NCBI RefSeq assembly: GCF_000820505.1 | Contig: NZ_JWJD01000001.1 | Span: 255,094-319,093 of the forward strand | Length of the DNA: 64,000 bases | Direction: 5' to 3' | Source of the DNA: Geoalkalibacter ferrihydriticus DSM 17813 | GTDB taxonomy: Bacteria > Desulfobacterota > Desulfuromonadia > Desulfuromonadales > Geoalkalibacteraceae | Part shown: in pieces, positions 25,222 through 34,784 of the stretch | How the letters are laid out: every line of letters begins with the position of its first letter | Numbering within the stretch: the first letter of the stretch is position 1 | Notes under the pieces: generated by a model | What the model was told of the DNA's origin: nothing | What the model saw: the letters and a program-made list of their open reading frames with translations, nothing else | The model's database searches: none | Position numbers and translations under genes: made by a program

Positions 25222-25473
25222 ATGGACGTTCTGCTTTGGTGGCATTGGATTCTATTCGGATCAGCCTTGGTGATTTTGAAAAAGTTCATTCCAGTCGTCA
25301 GCATTTTCTGGTTTGGTCTGGGGGCTGTTTTCGTGGGTGTCTTGCTGGCGATTTTCCCAGCGATCCCCCCGGAGGCCCAATTGTTGCTGTTTTCTTTCTC
25401 CAGCATTGCTTTTGTTATTCTCTGGACGCGGGTTCTCGAGCCGCGCAGGCGATCATCGTCCAAATCTGATTAG
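25222..25473 (+). CDS. NfeD-like short membrane protein
   Basis: An 83-residue protein with about three hydrophobic segments beginning MDVLLWWHWILFGSALVILK. Its pattern matches the membrane half of NfeD proteins, which partner stomatin/prohibitin-like proteins and proteases. The usual C-terminal OB-fold domain is missing; the protein ends in a basic tail (EPRRRSSSKSD). The ATG at 25222 has GGGG 5 bases upstream. Its stop overlaps by 4 bases the end of the convergent MBL gene. Confidence 0.6.
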   Translation: MDVLLWWHWILFGSALVILKKFIPVVSIFWFGLGAVFVGVLLAIFPAIPPEAQLLLFSFSSIAFVILWTRVLEPRRRSSSKSD

Positions 25474-26309
25474 GCTTCAAGCTGAGTTCCCACGGTAGCA
25501 AAAACAAAGCGCGCGCCAAAGCGCGCCTGGAGTTGCGCTGCGCGCGGCAGACCAGTGCAGTGGGCCGCGGCGATTTTTTCCACGCCAAACTCATCGAGAG
25601 CCCGTACCGTTTCTTCAAACAATGCGTCACTGGCGGCCATCAGGTGGGTGCCGCCGACAATCGCGTAAATTTTCTCCCGCCCGGTTTTTGCCCTGACATG
25701 GTGCAGGATGTTGATAAGCCCGGCGTGGGCACATCCCAGAACCACGACCAGACCTCGCGGGGCATCAATCACCAGAGACAGATCATCACTCAGGGGGTCA
25801 ATCGTCTCACGGCCATTCGCGTCGATCATCACCATGTTGGCATCGCCTTTTTCCAACGGATGACGCCGGGGAATTTCGCCTGTCACCCATAAACCCGGTG
25901 CAAGGGGCGTGAAGGAAGACGTGAAGCGAAAGCGGCAACCCAGATTTTCCAGGTAGGGCCGCTGGTAGGGGATACCGATAAAGCGTCGAGGTCCCAGTCC
26001 CGCCCAGTAACGTTCTGAAAAAATGTCGGGATGTGCCACCACCTCGATCTCGCCGGTGAGTCTCAGCAGGTCCGGCAATCCGCCCGTGTGGTCGTAATGT
26101 CCGTGACTGAGAACAACCGTCGAGACGCGTGCGAGGTCCTTTTTCAGCGCTCGGGCATTTTGCAGTAGTCCCAGCCCCTGGCCGGTATCGAATAAATAGG
26201 TGTCCGCCCCGCGTTCGATCAGGCAGGCAAACCCGTGCTCGCCGATGGCCGCTATGGGCCGGCCGACAGTATTTTCACACAGAATGGTCAGACGCAAAGA
26301 GGGCTGCAT
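25470..26309 (-). CDS. MBL-fold metallo-hydrolase
   Basis: A 279-residue metallo-beta-lactamase-fold hydrolase. The zinc motif is VLSHGHYDHTGGLPDLLRL (HxHxDH), with later metal ligands at LGCAHAGLINIL and GGTHLM. The opening LTILCENTVGRPIAAIGEHG matches the COG1237 group, related to archaeal beta-RFA-phosphate/dihydropterin enzymes, but the substrate here is unknown. AAGGA lies 9 bases before the ATG. It is convergent with the NfeD-like gene and divergent from the MazG-like gene. Confidence 0.85.
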   Translation of the reverse strand: MQPSLRLTILCENTVGRPIAAIGEHGFACLIERGADTYLFDTGQGLGLLQNARALKKDLARVSTVVLSHGHYDHTGGLPDLLRLTGEIEVVAHPDIFSERYWAGLGPRRFIGIPYQRPYLENLGCRFRFTSSFTPLAPGLWVTGEIPRRHPLEKGDANMVMIDANGRETIDPLSDDLSLVIDAPRGLVVVLGCAHAGLINILHHVRAKTGREKIYAIVGGTHLMAASDALFEETVRALDEFGVEKIAAAHCTGLPRAAQLQARFGARFVFATVGTQLEA

Positions 26310-26381
26310 GGCGCATCCTTTTTGTTGATTTCGTCAATCAGCGTAAATGCATCACGTATTTTATCAGGAGACACCCAGAAA

Positions 26382-26651
26382 ATGCTTGAAAACCCAAACA
26401 TTTACCGCAAAACCCTGGTCAAGTGGGGGAGCGAGGCTCAATATGATCAGGCCGTGGAGGAATGCGCCGAGTTAATTGCGGTCCTTAAACATTTCCGACG
26501 TGGCAAGGCCGATGCGGACCGCGTTGTTGAAGAGTTGGCCGATGTCTGGTTGATGGTCGGGCAACTCACCTTCATGTTCGGCGAAGAGAAGGTGAAAGCG
26601 GCAGTGCAGGCCAAGCTGGCCAAACTCAACCATCTATTGCAAGGCCCCTGA
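26382..26651 (+). CDS. MazG-like nucleotide pyrophosphohydrolase
   Basis: An 89-residue protein carrying the MazG helical core: DQAVEECAELIAVLKHF supplies the ExxE pair and VVEELADVWLMVGQL the ExxD pair that together bind magnesium. Such enzymes hydrolyse NTPs or dNTPs to monophosphates. It is the single-domain short type. CAGGAG lies 12 bases before the ATG. Function is inferred from the motif only. Confidence 0.75.
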   Translation: MLENPNIYRKTLVKWGSEAQYDQAVEECAELIAVLKHFRRGKADADRVVEELADVWLMVGQLTFMFGEEKVKAAVQAKLAKLNHLLQGP

Positions 26652-26677
26652 ATCTGCTGCGCCCAAGGGTTGATGTC

Positions 26678-27718
26678 TTAGAACTCATCTTCGTAATAAC
26701 CTGCGCCGATGGCCCAATCCCAGGGTTCGAAATAGGTGATCGCCGAAGTTTTGTAGCGCGCATGGACTTCGCCGGGATTCTTCCAGGGGTAGCGTTCAAA
26801 GGCGATGGGTACAGAAATGCGCTTTTTATGCGGATTGAGATTCAGAGCCTGATTGATAAGGGAACGGATGATTGGGCGTCCGGCAGCATCCGTCGCCCTC
26901 CAGATGTCCTCTCCATCGCGCAGGCCTCCAGAGGAAATGGCGTAATGACCACGCTGGGCCCCGGTGGCCTTGAGAGCAAAAACATAACCCGTGCGACCCA
27001 CATTTAATTGCAGTAGGTTCTCACGCAATCGATCGAGATTCTGATCCTTGACGTGTAACACCAGGGAGCCGATCGTTTTACGCCCTTCTCGCAAAGGGCG
27101 GTAGATGGAAAGATATAGTCGGCCATGAACCAGTTCCGGCCGTATCACGACTTCCCCCCGGGATAGGGGTTCCAGAAAAATATCCGGTTGTCCCCCGGGC
27201 AATTGTCCCGGCACCAGTGTCGTGACCTGCTGAGGACCACTGATGGAATCGAGTGTGCAAAAAACCTTGACCTGATCACCTCGTTGGTTGAGGTTCTGCA
27301 GAACTGTGATCTCTCCACCGGTGCGGCGCATAATGAGCGTGACCAGAGTTGAAAGTTCTCTGGTTTCGCTGCTTTGATGGTAGAGGCGCAGTGGCGCCAG
27401 GCTGACATTGCGGGTCTGTCCATCCTCGGGAGAACGGACTTCCCAGTTCTGTCGACCTGGCCCGAGGGAGGGCTCGCCAAGCATGGACGCGGCCTCCTCC
27501 ATGGCGACAATGAGATCGTTGGCTCGCTTCTGTAACAGGCGCTCGGTGACCTGGCACATGAAATAGGCGCTCTGCACGACTTCCTCGGCGCGACTTTGAA
27601 CCCTGCGGGTCGAGTCCATGCCGAAATAGGTGTTGTAGTACAGATAATACCCCAGGGCGGCTACGACCATGACAGTCAAGGGCAACAGGCTGCTTTTTAG
27701 AATTTTTGAAAAAACCAT
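26678..27718 (-). CDS. membrane-anchored Cache sensor protein without output domain
   Basis: A 346-residue protein. One N-terminal membrane helix (SSLLPLTVMVVAALGYYLYY) is followed by a large periplasmic region ending YKTSAITYFEPWDWAIGAGYYEDE, the closing strand pattern of Cache_2/Cache_3 sensor domains. TGYVFALKATGAQRGHYAIS is typical of the membrane-distal repeat. Chemoreceptors and kinases with such domains have a second helix and a cytoplasmic module; here the protein stops. It must act by a partner or as a binding protein. The ribosome-binding site is weak. Confidence 0.75.
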   Translation of the reverse strand: MVFSKILKSSLLPLTVMVVAALGYYLYYNTYFGMDSTRRVQSRAEEVVQSAYFMCQVTERLLQKRANDLIVAMEEAASMLGEPSLGPGRQNWEVRSPEDGQTRNVSLAPLRLYHQSSETRELSTLVTLIMRRTGGEITVLQNLNQRGDQVKVFCTLDSISGPQQVTTLVPGQLPGGQPDIFLEPLSRGEVVIRPELVHGRLYLSIYRPLREGRKTIGSLVLHVKDQNLDRLRENLLQLNVGRTGYVFALKATGAQRGHYAISSGGLRDGEDIWRATDAAGRPIIRSLINQALNLNPHKKRISVPIAFERYPWKNPGEVHARYKTSAITYFEPWDWAIGAGYYEDEF

Positions 27719-27994
27719 AAAAACCGTGAAAATTCAGGGTCAAAGAGAGGTCAAAACATCCCCAATGAAGGGCAATTTCCAGCAGATATGGCCCCTAAGT
27801 CAATTAAAAAATCACTTATCTGGCAGCTTCAGGCACTCTTTGAAGCCTCATGCGTCTTTTTTTGGTGTGTTTACAGAGTCGGCGCGGGTGCTAGAATTAA
27901 TCTTATCATAGTTGTCATGGGGTCAAATGCTGAAAGGGTCTATCGGTTTGGGATTTTCCCCGTAAATCAATCCCCGGTGAATGTGGAGGAAACC

Positions 27995-28345
27995 ATGAAA
28001 ATCAAAATCAGAAAAAGCGCTCTTGCTGTCATGGTTACTGCAATCTTTATGATGGCGGGCCTCGCGCCCGGTTCGGTCATGGGCGAAGATTCCGAGGGGA
28101 ATCGGAAAAACATTGAAGAGGAATATCGTATCGAAAAAAAAGAGATGCAAGAGCGTCACCAGCAGGAGCGCAAGGAACTGGAAGAGCGCTACAATATCCA
28201 GAAAAAAGAAATGAAAGGTGTGCGCAAGGATGAGCGCAAAACGTATCGCGATGACCGCCCGCAACGGCGGGATGATGACCGGGGCTATTCCGGCACAGGT
28301 CGTGATGATCGGGGTCCTGACGACAGTGGCCGTCGGGGCCGTTAA
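27995..28345 (+). CDS. exported charged coiled-coil protein, unknown
   Basis: A 116-residue protein with a signal peptide (KIRKSALAVMVTAIFMMAGL, cut near VMG-ED). A very charged helical middle rich in E, K, Q and R (residues about 35-85) follows, then an arginine/aspartate/glycine tail. Low sequence complexity prevents a family call. GGAGGAA lies 5 bases before the ATG. The 276 bases upstream (27719-27994) contain nothing else I can support. A periplasmic location is inferred from the signal. Confidence 0.7.
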   Translation: MKIKIRKSALAVMVTAIFMMAGLAPGSVMGEDSEGNRKNIEEEYRIEKKEMQERHQQERKELEERYNIQKKEMKGVRKDERKTYRDDRPQRRDDDRGYSGTGRDDRGPDDSGRRGR

Positions 28346-28413
28346 ATGAAAATCCAGCAGGAGAGGGGAGCCGGCGCCCCCGCAGCGCTGAGGATTGAGG
28401 CAAAGGACGAATA

Positions 28414-29088
28414 ATGAACGAATTGCACCAGGTCGTCTCCATCATTGCCTTGACCATGGGTGTTGCCTGGGCCAGCGGCATCAACCTGTATGCTGCGATT
28501 CTGGTGCTGGGGCTGCTTGGCGCAAGTGGCCATATGGTACTGCCGCCAGGCCTTGAAATTGTCACTCACCCTTTGGTTCTGGTGGCTGCCGGGTTTATGT
28601 ATCTGGTTGAATTTTTTGTCGACAAGATTCCGGGAGTTGATACGTCCTGGGATGTTTTTCACACCTTTATCCGCATTCCCGCCGCTGCGGCATTGGCTGC
28701 CGCGGCGGTAGGAGAGATGCATCCGGCTATCAGCCTTGCGGCCGCTCTTGTAGGGGGCGGGCTTGCAACCGGGGCTCATCTGACCAAGGCCGGCACACGT
28801 GTCTTGATCAACACTTCGCCTGAACCTTTCTCCAACTGGACGGCCTCGGTCAGTGAAGACATCGCGGTTGTCGGGGGGTTGTGGACTGCTCTCTATTACC
28901 CCTGGGTGTTTCTTATTCTATTGATCGTTTTCATCGCCGCCATGTTCTGGGTATTGCCCAAAATCTGGCGTGGAATCCGCAGCGTTCTCGATGCACTCCA
29001 GCGTCTGTTCCGAGGCAAGTCAGACGGGCCGCCACAGCTTCCCCCCGGCGGTTCTGCCCGGGTGGTGGGTAAAGATCCTCCGGCGTAA
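28414..29088 (+). CDS. DUF4126 membrane protein
   Basis: A 224-residue membrane protein with about five hydrophobic segments, matching DUF4126 in the start VSIIALTMGVAWASGINLYA and in FFVDKIPGVDTSWDVFHTFI. A second half, GGLATGAHLTKAGTRVLINT, is also typical. The C-terminus is a cytoplasmic proline/glycine tail. The function of the family is unknown. It lies 68 bases after the exported protein and may share its transcript. Confidence 0.8.
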   Translation: MNELHQVVSIIALTMGVAWASGINLYAAILVLGLLGASGHMVLPPGLEIVTHPLVLVAAGFMYLVEFFVDKIPGVDTSWDVFHTFIRIPAAAALAAAAVGEMHPAISLAAALVGGGLATGAHLTKAGTRVLINTSPEPFSNWTASVSEDIAVVGGLWTALYYPWVFLILLIVFIAAMFWVLPKIWRGIRSVLDALQRLFRGKSDGPPQLPPGGSARVVGKDPPA

Positions 29089-29184
29089 ATCTTGACCCAG
29101 GGTAGGTTTTGTGCTACCGCTGCATCCTTTCCACGGGAACGATTTACCGGTGTGCGCAATCTGGGCTGGCTTAAAGGAGAGGAT

Positions 29185-29730
29185 ATGATTCTGGATCTGC
29201 TGAAACAGCGCCGCAGCATTCGTCAATTCAAGCCCGAACCCTTGAGTGCCGAAGAGATTAAAATTCTGGCAGAAGCGGTGTTGCGCTCACCTTCTTCACG
29301 AGGCCGCAATCCCTGGGAATTCATTTTTATCACCGAGTCCGATCTGCGCGCGCAGGTCTCTCTCGCCAAGCCTCATGGCGCCGACTTTCTGAGTCAGGCA
29401 CCTTTGGCCGTGGCGGTGGTTGCCGACCCGAACAAGTGCGATGTGTGGATCGAAGACTGCTCCATAGCCGCGATCCTTCTGCAAATCACTGCGGAATCGC
29501 TCGGGCTGGGAAGTTGCTGGGCGCAGATGCGCTTGCGCGAGCATGGCGACGGCGATAGCGCCGAGGACTACCTGCGCGAGGTTTTGCAATTGCCCAAGGA
29601 TTATGTGGTGCCCTTTATTATCGGCATCGGTCGCCCTGCTGAGTCCAAACCTGGTCATTCACAGGAAGATCTTGCCTGGGAGAAGATTCATTCTAACCGT
29701 TTCGCGACCAAGCAGGAATTCACCGCGTGA
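29185..29730 (+). CDS. nitroreductase-family flavoprotein
   Basis: A 181-residue FMN-dependent oxidoreductase. LLKQRRSIRQFKPEPLSAEE is the RRSxR flavin-binding start, SPSSRGRNPWEFIFI the substrate/flavin loop, and GLGSCWAQMRLRE the C-terminal motif. The natural electron acceptor cannot be told. The ATG at 29185 was chosen because AAAGGAGAGGA lies just upstream. The next gene overlaps its stop by one base, so they form an operon. Confidence 0.88.
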   Translation: MILDLLKQRRSIRQFKPEPLSAEEIKILAEAVLRSPSSRGRNPWEFIFITESDLRAQVSLAKPHGADFLSQAPLAVAVVADPNKCDVWIEDCSIAAILLQITAESLGLGSCWAQMRLREHGDGDSAEDYLREVLQLPKDYVVPFIIGIGRPAESKPGHSQEDLAWEKIHSNRFATKQEFTA

Positions 29731-30272
29731 TGCTTCGGCAAAAAGATCTCGAGCAGCTCAACGCCAACCTCAAGACCCAGAAAAATCTTTGGCTGCTGAT
29801 GTTTGCGGCACCCTTCATCTATCTGTTTATGGGGTATCTGGTCGGTCCCATTTGGACTGATCGCACTTGGGGGGGCGATTGGATGTTGCCGTTCATGCGG
29901 GCCGGGCTTGCCCTGCTTGCTCTGCTTAACGTCGCGGTTTCCTGGCAGGCTCGGCGATTGACCCTGGCCGGTAGGCCCTGGCGGTTGATACTGCGCATTG
30001 AACGGCGTCTCGCCGCAGCCGCCCCTGATTATCTGCACCCTGCGGCACGCCTTTATCAGGCGCTGCAGATTTTCACCTTGGGACTTGCCGAAAGCATCGC
30101 ATTGCTCGGCCTGGTGCTTTTCATCCTGGGCGACGGGCTGATTGCCCTTTTCCTTTTTGCCAATTTCTCCGTCATCGTTTTGATCCTGTTCCGTCCTCGC
30201 ATGGTCGAGCTTATCGGTATTGCCGGACGCCTGCTCAGCGGCCAGATCAACCTCGACCGCAACCAGGCTTAG
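29730..30272 (+). CDS. membrane protein, function unknown
   Basis: A 180-residue protein with four hydrophobic segments, for example LWLLMFAAPFIYLFMGYLVG and ESIALLGLVLFILGDGLIAL. An N-terminal heptad-like segment (LRQKDLEQLNANLKTQK) precedes the first. I do not recognise a family. The ATG shares its A with the nitroreductase stop (TGATG), which implies translational coupling and possibly a shared redox role in the membrane. Confidence 0.7.
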   Translation: MLRQKDLEQLNANLKTQKNLWLLMFAAPFIYLFMGYLVGPIWTDRTWGGDWMLPFMRAGLALLALLNVAVSWQARRLTLAGRPWRLILRIERRLAAAAPDYLHPAARLYQALQIFTLGLAESIALLGLVLFILGDGLIALFLFANFSVIVLILFRPRMVELIGIAGRLLSGQINLDRNQA

Positions 30273-30320
30273 TTCCACCGGGGTTCCCACCGCCTGACTT
30301 CCTGTGCTAGGATTCTGGGC

Positions 30321-31430
30321 ATGAAGTGGGTGCGGTTTTTATCATACCTCCTGGCGGCTGTTCTACTCAGTGGTTGCGGCGAGCTGGCGTATTACAGCCA
30401 GTGCGTGACAGGGCATCTGCACCTGATGTCCAGAGCCCGCCCCATTACTGCTGTTCTCAACGACCCTGAAACCTCTCCAGAATTGCATGAACGTCTTTCA
30501 AGGGTGCTGGAAATCCGCAATTTCGCCAGCCGTGAGTTGAATCTTCCGGAAAACGGAAGTTATCGCTCTTATGCCGATCTGCAACGACCCTATGTCGTGT
30601 GGAACGTGGTGGCGACCCCGGAATTTTCCGTTGATCCCATCACCTGGTGTTTTCCTGTCGCCGGCTGCGTTCCTTACCGCGGCTATTACAAAGAAGAGTC
30701 CGCACGCAGATTCGCCGAGCAACTCAAGGAGCAGGGTCACGATGTCCAGGTGTATGGCGTTGCGGCCTATTCGACGCTAAGTTGGTTCAACGACCCGGTT
30801 CTCAACACCTTTTCCCATCGTGAAGAAACGTCCCTTGCCGCTCTGATCTTTCACGAACTGGCGCATCAGCAGGTCTATGTGAAAAATGATTCGTCCTTCA
30901 ATGAAGCTTTTGCGGTGGCTGTAGAACTCGAGGGTGTAGAGCGCTGGCTCGAGGCGCGGGGCAATAGCGAACAAATCGAAAAGTACCGCAAGCGCTTTGT
31001 CCGCGAGGAAGAGTTTGTCCTTCTGCTGCTCGAAATGCGCAGCCGTCTCATGCAGGTCTATGCTCTGCCTTTGGACGAGGATCTCATGCGCTCGAAAAAA
31101 GAGGAAACATTTGAACTTTTCCGCAATGACTACGCCCAGCTCAAAGAGCGCTGGGATGGCTATGCCGGTTTTGATTCCTGGCTCAATCGTCCACTGAATA
31201 ATGCTCACTTTGCCTCGGTAAGTACCTATCGTACGCTGGTGCCGGCTTTTCAGAGCCTGCTTGTGCGCCATGGCGGCAATCTGAAGCAGTTCTACACGGA
31301 AGCCCAGAGACTTGCCGATTTGCCGCGCGAAGAGCGGTCCCTCGTTCTGGCGCACTGGTTGGAGAAAGGTCGTGAGATTCCCTATCTGACCGTAGATGCT
31401 GAGTTTCCCGAATCGCATCCGCAATTTTGA
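30321..31430 (+). CDS. lipoprotein, predicted zinc aminopeptidase (PF10023 type)
   Basis: A 369-residue envelope protein. The signal ends in LLSGC (lipobox, Cys19). The zinc motif HELAH occurs in ALIFHELAHQQVYVKNDSSF with a downstream glutamate in NEAFAVAVELEG. The start of the mature part (YYSQCVTGHLHLMSRARPI) and the rest agree with the predicted aminopeptidase family, common in Proteobacteria but little studied. It acts in the periplasm, attached to a membrane. AGGA lies 9 bases before the ATG. Confidence 0.85.
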   Translation: MKWVRFLSYLLAAVLLSGCGELAYYSQCVTGHLHLMSRARPITAVLNDPETSPELHERLSRVLEIRNFASRELNLPENGSYRSYADLQRPYVVWNVVATPEFSVDPITWCFPVAGCVPYRGYYKEESARRFAEQLKEQGHDVQVYGVAAYSTLSWFNDPVLNTFSHREETSLAALIFHELAHQQVYVKNDSSFNEAFAVAVELEGVERWLEARGNSEQIEKYRKRFVREEEFVLLLLEMRSRLMQVYALPLDEDLMRSKKEETFELFRNDYAQLKERWDGYAGFDSWLNRPLNNAHFASVSTYRTLVPAFQSLLVRHGGNLKQFYTEAQRLADLPREERSLVLAHWLEKGREIPYLTVDAEFPESHPQF

Positions 31431-31457
31431 GTCGTCTCTTTTCAGGCTGGTGTGTGA

Positions 31458-32129
31458 ATGTCTCTTGGCGTCGAGCATGAAGGAGTCGTTAAATTTCACT
31501 GCCGCTATCGTGCCGGCGCGCCTCTGGACTCAGGCTTTCTGGCAGAGATCAACGCCTGGCGCAAAATTCTCTTCCAGCTTGAATTGATTGGCAGCGTGCC
31601 GGATCGCTACGCCGGGCTGGGGTTCGGCAATATCAGTCAGCGTTTGCCGCCTTTGCCCGACGGCTCCGCGGGCGGCTTTGTCATCAGCGGCACGCAAACT
31701 GGTGGGATTCGGGACCTTGAACCCGGGCACTATGCTATTGTGCGACACTGCGATCCGCAGCGCAATCTGGTAGAGGCACAGGGACCGATCAGGCCCTCCT
31801 CGGAGTCGCTGACCCACGGCATCGTCTATGCCCTTGATCCCCGCGTGAATTGTGTGCTGCATGCCCACTCACCCCACATTTGGCGTCTGGCAAAACAGCT
31901 TGATCTGCCCCTGACCCGTGAGGATGTACCCTACGGAACCCCGGCGATGGCCGATGAGGTGCGCCGCGTTTGTATGGAGGAGGAGCTTTGTCCACTCGCT
32001 GTGCTGGCCATGGGCGGGCACGAGGATGGGATTCTGGCCTTCGGACCGGATTCTGGCTCCGCGGGGACGGCCCTGATCGCCTACCTCGCTCAGGCCTATT
32101 CCCTTGCGGGAAAGGCTGCTTTGAGCTGA
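31458..32129 (+). CDS. class II aldolase/adducin-family protein
   Basis: A 223-residue protein with the class II aldolase fold. NISQRLP supplies the phosphate/backbone loop, VLHAHSPHIWR the two zinc histidines, and AMGGHEDGILAFG the third. Family members cleave or epimerise sugar phosphates or dehydrate methylthioribulose phosphate, and the substrate is not shown. It begins 27 bases after the peptidase gene. The ribosome-binding site is weak, so the start could be slightly downstream. Confidence 0.8.
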   Translation: MSLGVEHEGVVKFHCRYRAGAPLDSGFLAEINAWRKILFQLELIGSVPDRYAGLGFGNISQRLPPLPDGSAGGFVISGTQTGGIRDLEPGHYAIVRHCDPQRNLVEAQGPIRPSSESLTHGIVYALDPRVNCVLHAHSPHIWRLAKQLDLPLTREDVPYGTPAMADEVRRVCMEEELCPLAVLAMGGHEDGILAFGPDSGSAGTALIAYLAQAYSLAGKAALS

Positions 32130-32228
32130 ACTCAAGCGCGAACAGTTCTTTACAATCTTCGTACTTTCCTGTATATCCTAATGGTTTGTCATTCTGAATT
32201 TCCCCTAACCGTGTTTATCTGAAGGCCC

Positions 32229-34028
32229 ATGAAACAAGAGCTGATCCGTAATTTTTCCATTATCGCCCACATTGACCACGGCAAGTCGACCCTGGCCGAC
32301 CGTTTGCTTGAAGAAACCGGCACACTCTCGGCGCGTGAGAAGGCCGACCAGTTCCTGGATAAGATGGAGCTGGAGCGCGAGCGCGGCATCACCATCAAGG
32401 CCCAGGCGGTGCGCCTCAAGTATCACGCCGATGATGGCAAGGACTATATCCTCAACCTCATCGATACCCCGGGACATGTGGATTTCTCTTATGAGGTGAG
32501 TCGCTCGCTCAAGGCCTGCGAGGGTGCTTTGCTGGTGGTCGACGCCTCCCAGGGGGTCGAAGCACAGACCCTCGCCAATGTTTATATGGCCATCGACCAG
32601 AATCTCGAAGTCTTTCCGGTCATCAACAAAATCGACCTGCCTGCTGCCGATCCGCAGCGAGTCAAGGAAGAGATCGAAGAAATTATCGGACTTGATGCTT
32701 CTGATGCCGTGGAAGCCAGTGCCAAGGAAGGCATCGGCATTCACGAAATTCTCGAACACATCGTGCAGAAAGTGCCGCCCCCAAAGGGGGATCCCGATGC
32801 GCCCCTCAAAGCCCTGATCTTCGACAGCTGGTATGATTCTTATCAGGGAGTCATTACCCTGGTGCGCATTATTGACGGCCGGTTGAAAAAGGGCGACAAG
32901 ATTCTTCTCATGGCGAATAAAAAAAACTACGAGGTGACTCAGGTCGGGGTCTTTTCGCCTCACCCGGTGGCCATTGGCTCCCTTTCCGCCGGCGAAGTCG
33001 GGTTTGTCATTGCCAGCATCAAGGTTGTGCAGGATGCCAAGGTCGGCGACACCATCACCCATCCTGATCGGCCCACCGCCACACCGCTGCCCGGTTTCCA
33101 GGTGGTCAAGCCCATGGTTTTTTCGGGGCTTTATCCCATCGACACGGGCGAATACGACCTGTTGCGCGACGCACTGGAAAAGCTGCGCCTCAACGACTCG
33201 TCTTTTTCCTTTGAGCCGGAGAACTCTCTGGCGCTGGGGTTTGGTTTTCGTTGCGGTTTCCTCGGCCTGTTGCACATGGAAATCATTCAGGAACGCCTTG
33301 AGCGCGAATTCGGCGTCGACCTGATCACGACCGCGCCGACGGTCGTTTACCATGTCACTACGGTCAAGGGCGAAATGCTCAAGGTGGAAAGCGCCAACAT
33401 GCTGCCCGAGGTCCAATACATCGAGAAGATGGAAGAGCCTTTCATCCTCGCCTCTATTCATGTCCCCAACGAGTACGTGGGAGCGGTGCTTGCCCTGTGC
33501 GAGGAAAAGCGCGGGACACAGCGTGAAATCAAATACCTGACGGCCAGTCGGGTGATGGTGGTCTATGAGTTGCCCCTCAATGAAATCGTTCTCGATTTTT
33601 ATGACCGGCTCAAGACGCTCACCCGTGGTTATGCCTCTCTGGACTACGAACCTCTCGACTACCGCAAGAGTGATCTGGTTCGGCTCAATATTCTAGTCAA
33701 CGGTGAACCCGTCGATGCTCTCTCCCTCATCGTGCATCGCGACAAGGCCTATTATCGCGGCAAGGATCTGGTCTCCAAAATGAAGGAGTTCATTCCTCGC
33801 CAGCAGTTCGAGGTCGCTTTGCAGGCGGCCATCGGCGGCAAGGTCGTGGCGCGCGAAACGGTCAAGGCGTTGCGCAAGGACGTCACCGCCAAATGTTACG
33901 GCGGCGACATCAGCCGCAAACGCAAGCTGCTGGAAAAGCAGAAAGAGGGCAAGAAACGCATGAAACAGGTGGGCAATGTGGAGTTGCCTCAGGAGGCCTT
34001 CATGGCCATTCTCAAAGTGAAAGAATAA
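32229..34028 (+). CDS. lepA: elongation factor 4
   Basis: A 599-residue GTPase that binds ribosomes and back-translocates or helps assembly. G motifs are [17 protein letters not shown] (G1), DTPGHVDF (G3) and NKIDLP (G4). [10 protein letters not shown] is the switch region. The EF4-specific C-terminal domain ends [17 protein letters not shown]. Length is standard. It is followed 3 bases later by lepB, the classic lepA-lepB pair. GAAGG lies just before the ATG. Confidence 0.97.
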   Translation: MKQELIRNFSIIAHIDHGKSTLADRLLEETGTLSAREKADQFLDKMELERERGITIKAQAVRLKYHADDGKDYILNLIDTPGHVDFSYEVSRSLKACEGALLVVDASQGVEAQTLANVYMAIDQNLEVFPVINKIDLPAADPQRVKEEIEEIIGLDASDAVEASAKEGIGIHEILEHIVQKVPPPKGDPDAPLKALIFDSWYDSYQGVITLVRIIDGRLKKGDKILLMANKKNYEVTQVGVFSPHPVAIGSLSAGEVGFVIASIKVVQDAKVGDTITHPDRPTATPLPGFQVVKPMVFSGLYPIDTGEYDLLRDALEKLRLNDSSFSFEPENSLALGFGFRCGFLGLLHMEIIQERLEREFGVDLITTAPTVVYHVTTVKGEMLKVESANMLPEVQYIEKMEEPFILASIHVPNEYVGAVLALCEEKRGTQREIKYLTASRVMVVYELPLNEIVLDFYDRLKTLTRGYASLDYEPLDYRKSDLVRLNILVNGEPVDALSLIVHRDKAYYRGKDLVSKMKEFIPRQQFEVALQAAIGGKVVARETVKALRKDVTAKCYGGDISRKRKLLEKQKEGKKRMKQVGNVELPQEAFMAILKVKE

Positions 34029-34031
34029 CCC

Positions 34032-34703
34032 ATGTTCAAATCCAAAACTCGGGGCCATAGCGAACAATCCATCGCCGCGGTCAAGCGACCCTGGTACCGT
34101 GAATACGGCGAAGCCCTGATCGTTGCCCTGATTCTGGCCCTGATTATCCGCACCTTCGTTATTCAGGCTTTCAAAATCCCTTCGGGCTCAATGGAAGATA
34201 CGCTGCTGGTGGGCGACCACCTTCTGGTGAACAAATTCATCTACGGCACCAACATTCCGTTTACCGATATCTCCTTTCTCGCTCTGCGTGATCCGGCGCG
34301 CGGTGACATTGTGGTCTTCGAATTCCCCGGGGATCGGGATAAGCCCTATTTCCAACGCAAGGATTTTATCAAGCGCATCGTCGGGCTGCCGGGGGATGTC
34401 ATCGAAGTACGATCTAAGACCCTTTATGTCAACGGCGAGCCTTACCGCATTCCTGAAGAGGTGCATAAGGATCCCGTGACGCTTGCGCCAAACAGTAATG
34501 GACGCGATCACTTCGGACCCATCACGGTTCCCGAAAGCCATTATTTCACCATGGGCGATAATCGCGATTATTCCTACGACAGCCGATTCTGGGGGTTTGT
34601 GCCCGAAGAGAGCATCAAGGGGTTGGCGTTTATCAAATACTGGTCCTGGGATGCAGAAAAGAATTCCCCGCGCTTCAACCGTATCGCTCGGCCGATTCGC
34701 TAA
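34032..34703 (+). CDS. lepB: signal peptidase I
   Basis: A 223-residue membrane protease removing signal peptides. One N-terminal membrane helix (EALIVALILALIIRTFVIQ) precedes IPSGSMEDTLLVGDHLLVNK, which contains the catalytic serine. The catalytic lysine is in RKDFIKRIVGLPGD, and GDNRDYSYDSRFWGFVPEE is the C-terminal family box. It is translationally linked to lepA by a 3-base gap. Confidence 0.96.
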   Translation: MFKSKTRGHSEQSIAAVKRPWYREYGEALIVALILALIIRTFVIQAFKIPSGSMEDTLLVGDHLLVNKFIYGTNIPFTDISFLALRDPARGDIVVFEFPGDRDKPYFQRKDFIKRIVGLPGDVIEVRSKTLYVNGEPYRIPEEVHKDPVTLAPNSNGRDHFGPITVPESHYFTMGDNRDYSYDSRFWGFVPEESIKGLAFIKYWSWDAEKNSPRFNRIARPIR

Positions 34704-34731
34704 GGCTTGTTGCAAGCGTCAATATTTTATA

Positions 34732-34760
34732 TTGACAAGGCCGGCGCTGCCCTGATAGGG
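34732..34760 (+). promoter_or_regulatory. candidate promoter of the pyr operon
   Basis: A consensus TTGACA (34732-34737) with GATAGG (34754-34759) 16 bases downstream gives a moderate -10 match. It is placed so that transcription runs through the PyrR leader. Confidence 0.45.
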
Positions 34761-34784
34761 TTCCGAAAATCGACCGTTTGTCTC

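Noticed and set aside
27669-27911. 80-codon plus-strand frame before the exported coiled-coil gene
   Set aside because: No ribosome-binding site, no motif, overlaps the start region of the Cache gene.
32205-33461. Antisense frame of 418 codons opposite lepA
   Set aside because: lepA is unambiguous and the antisense frame has no family features.
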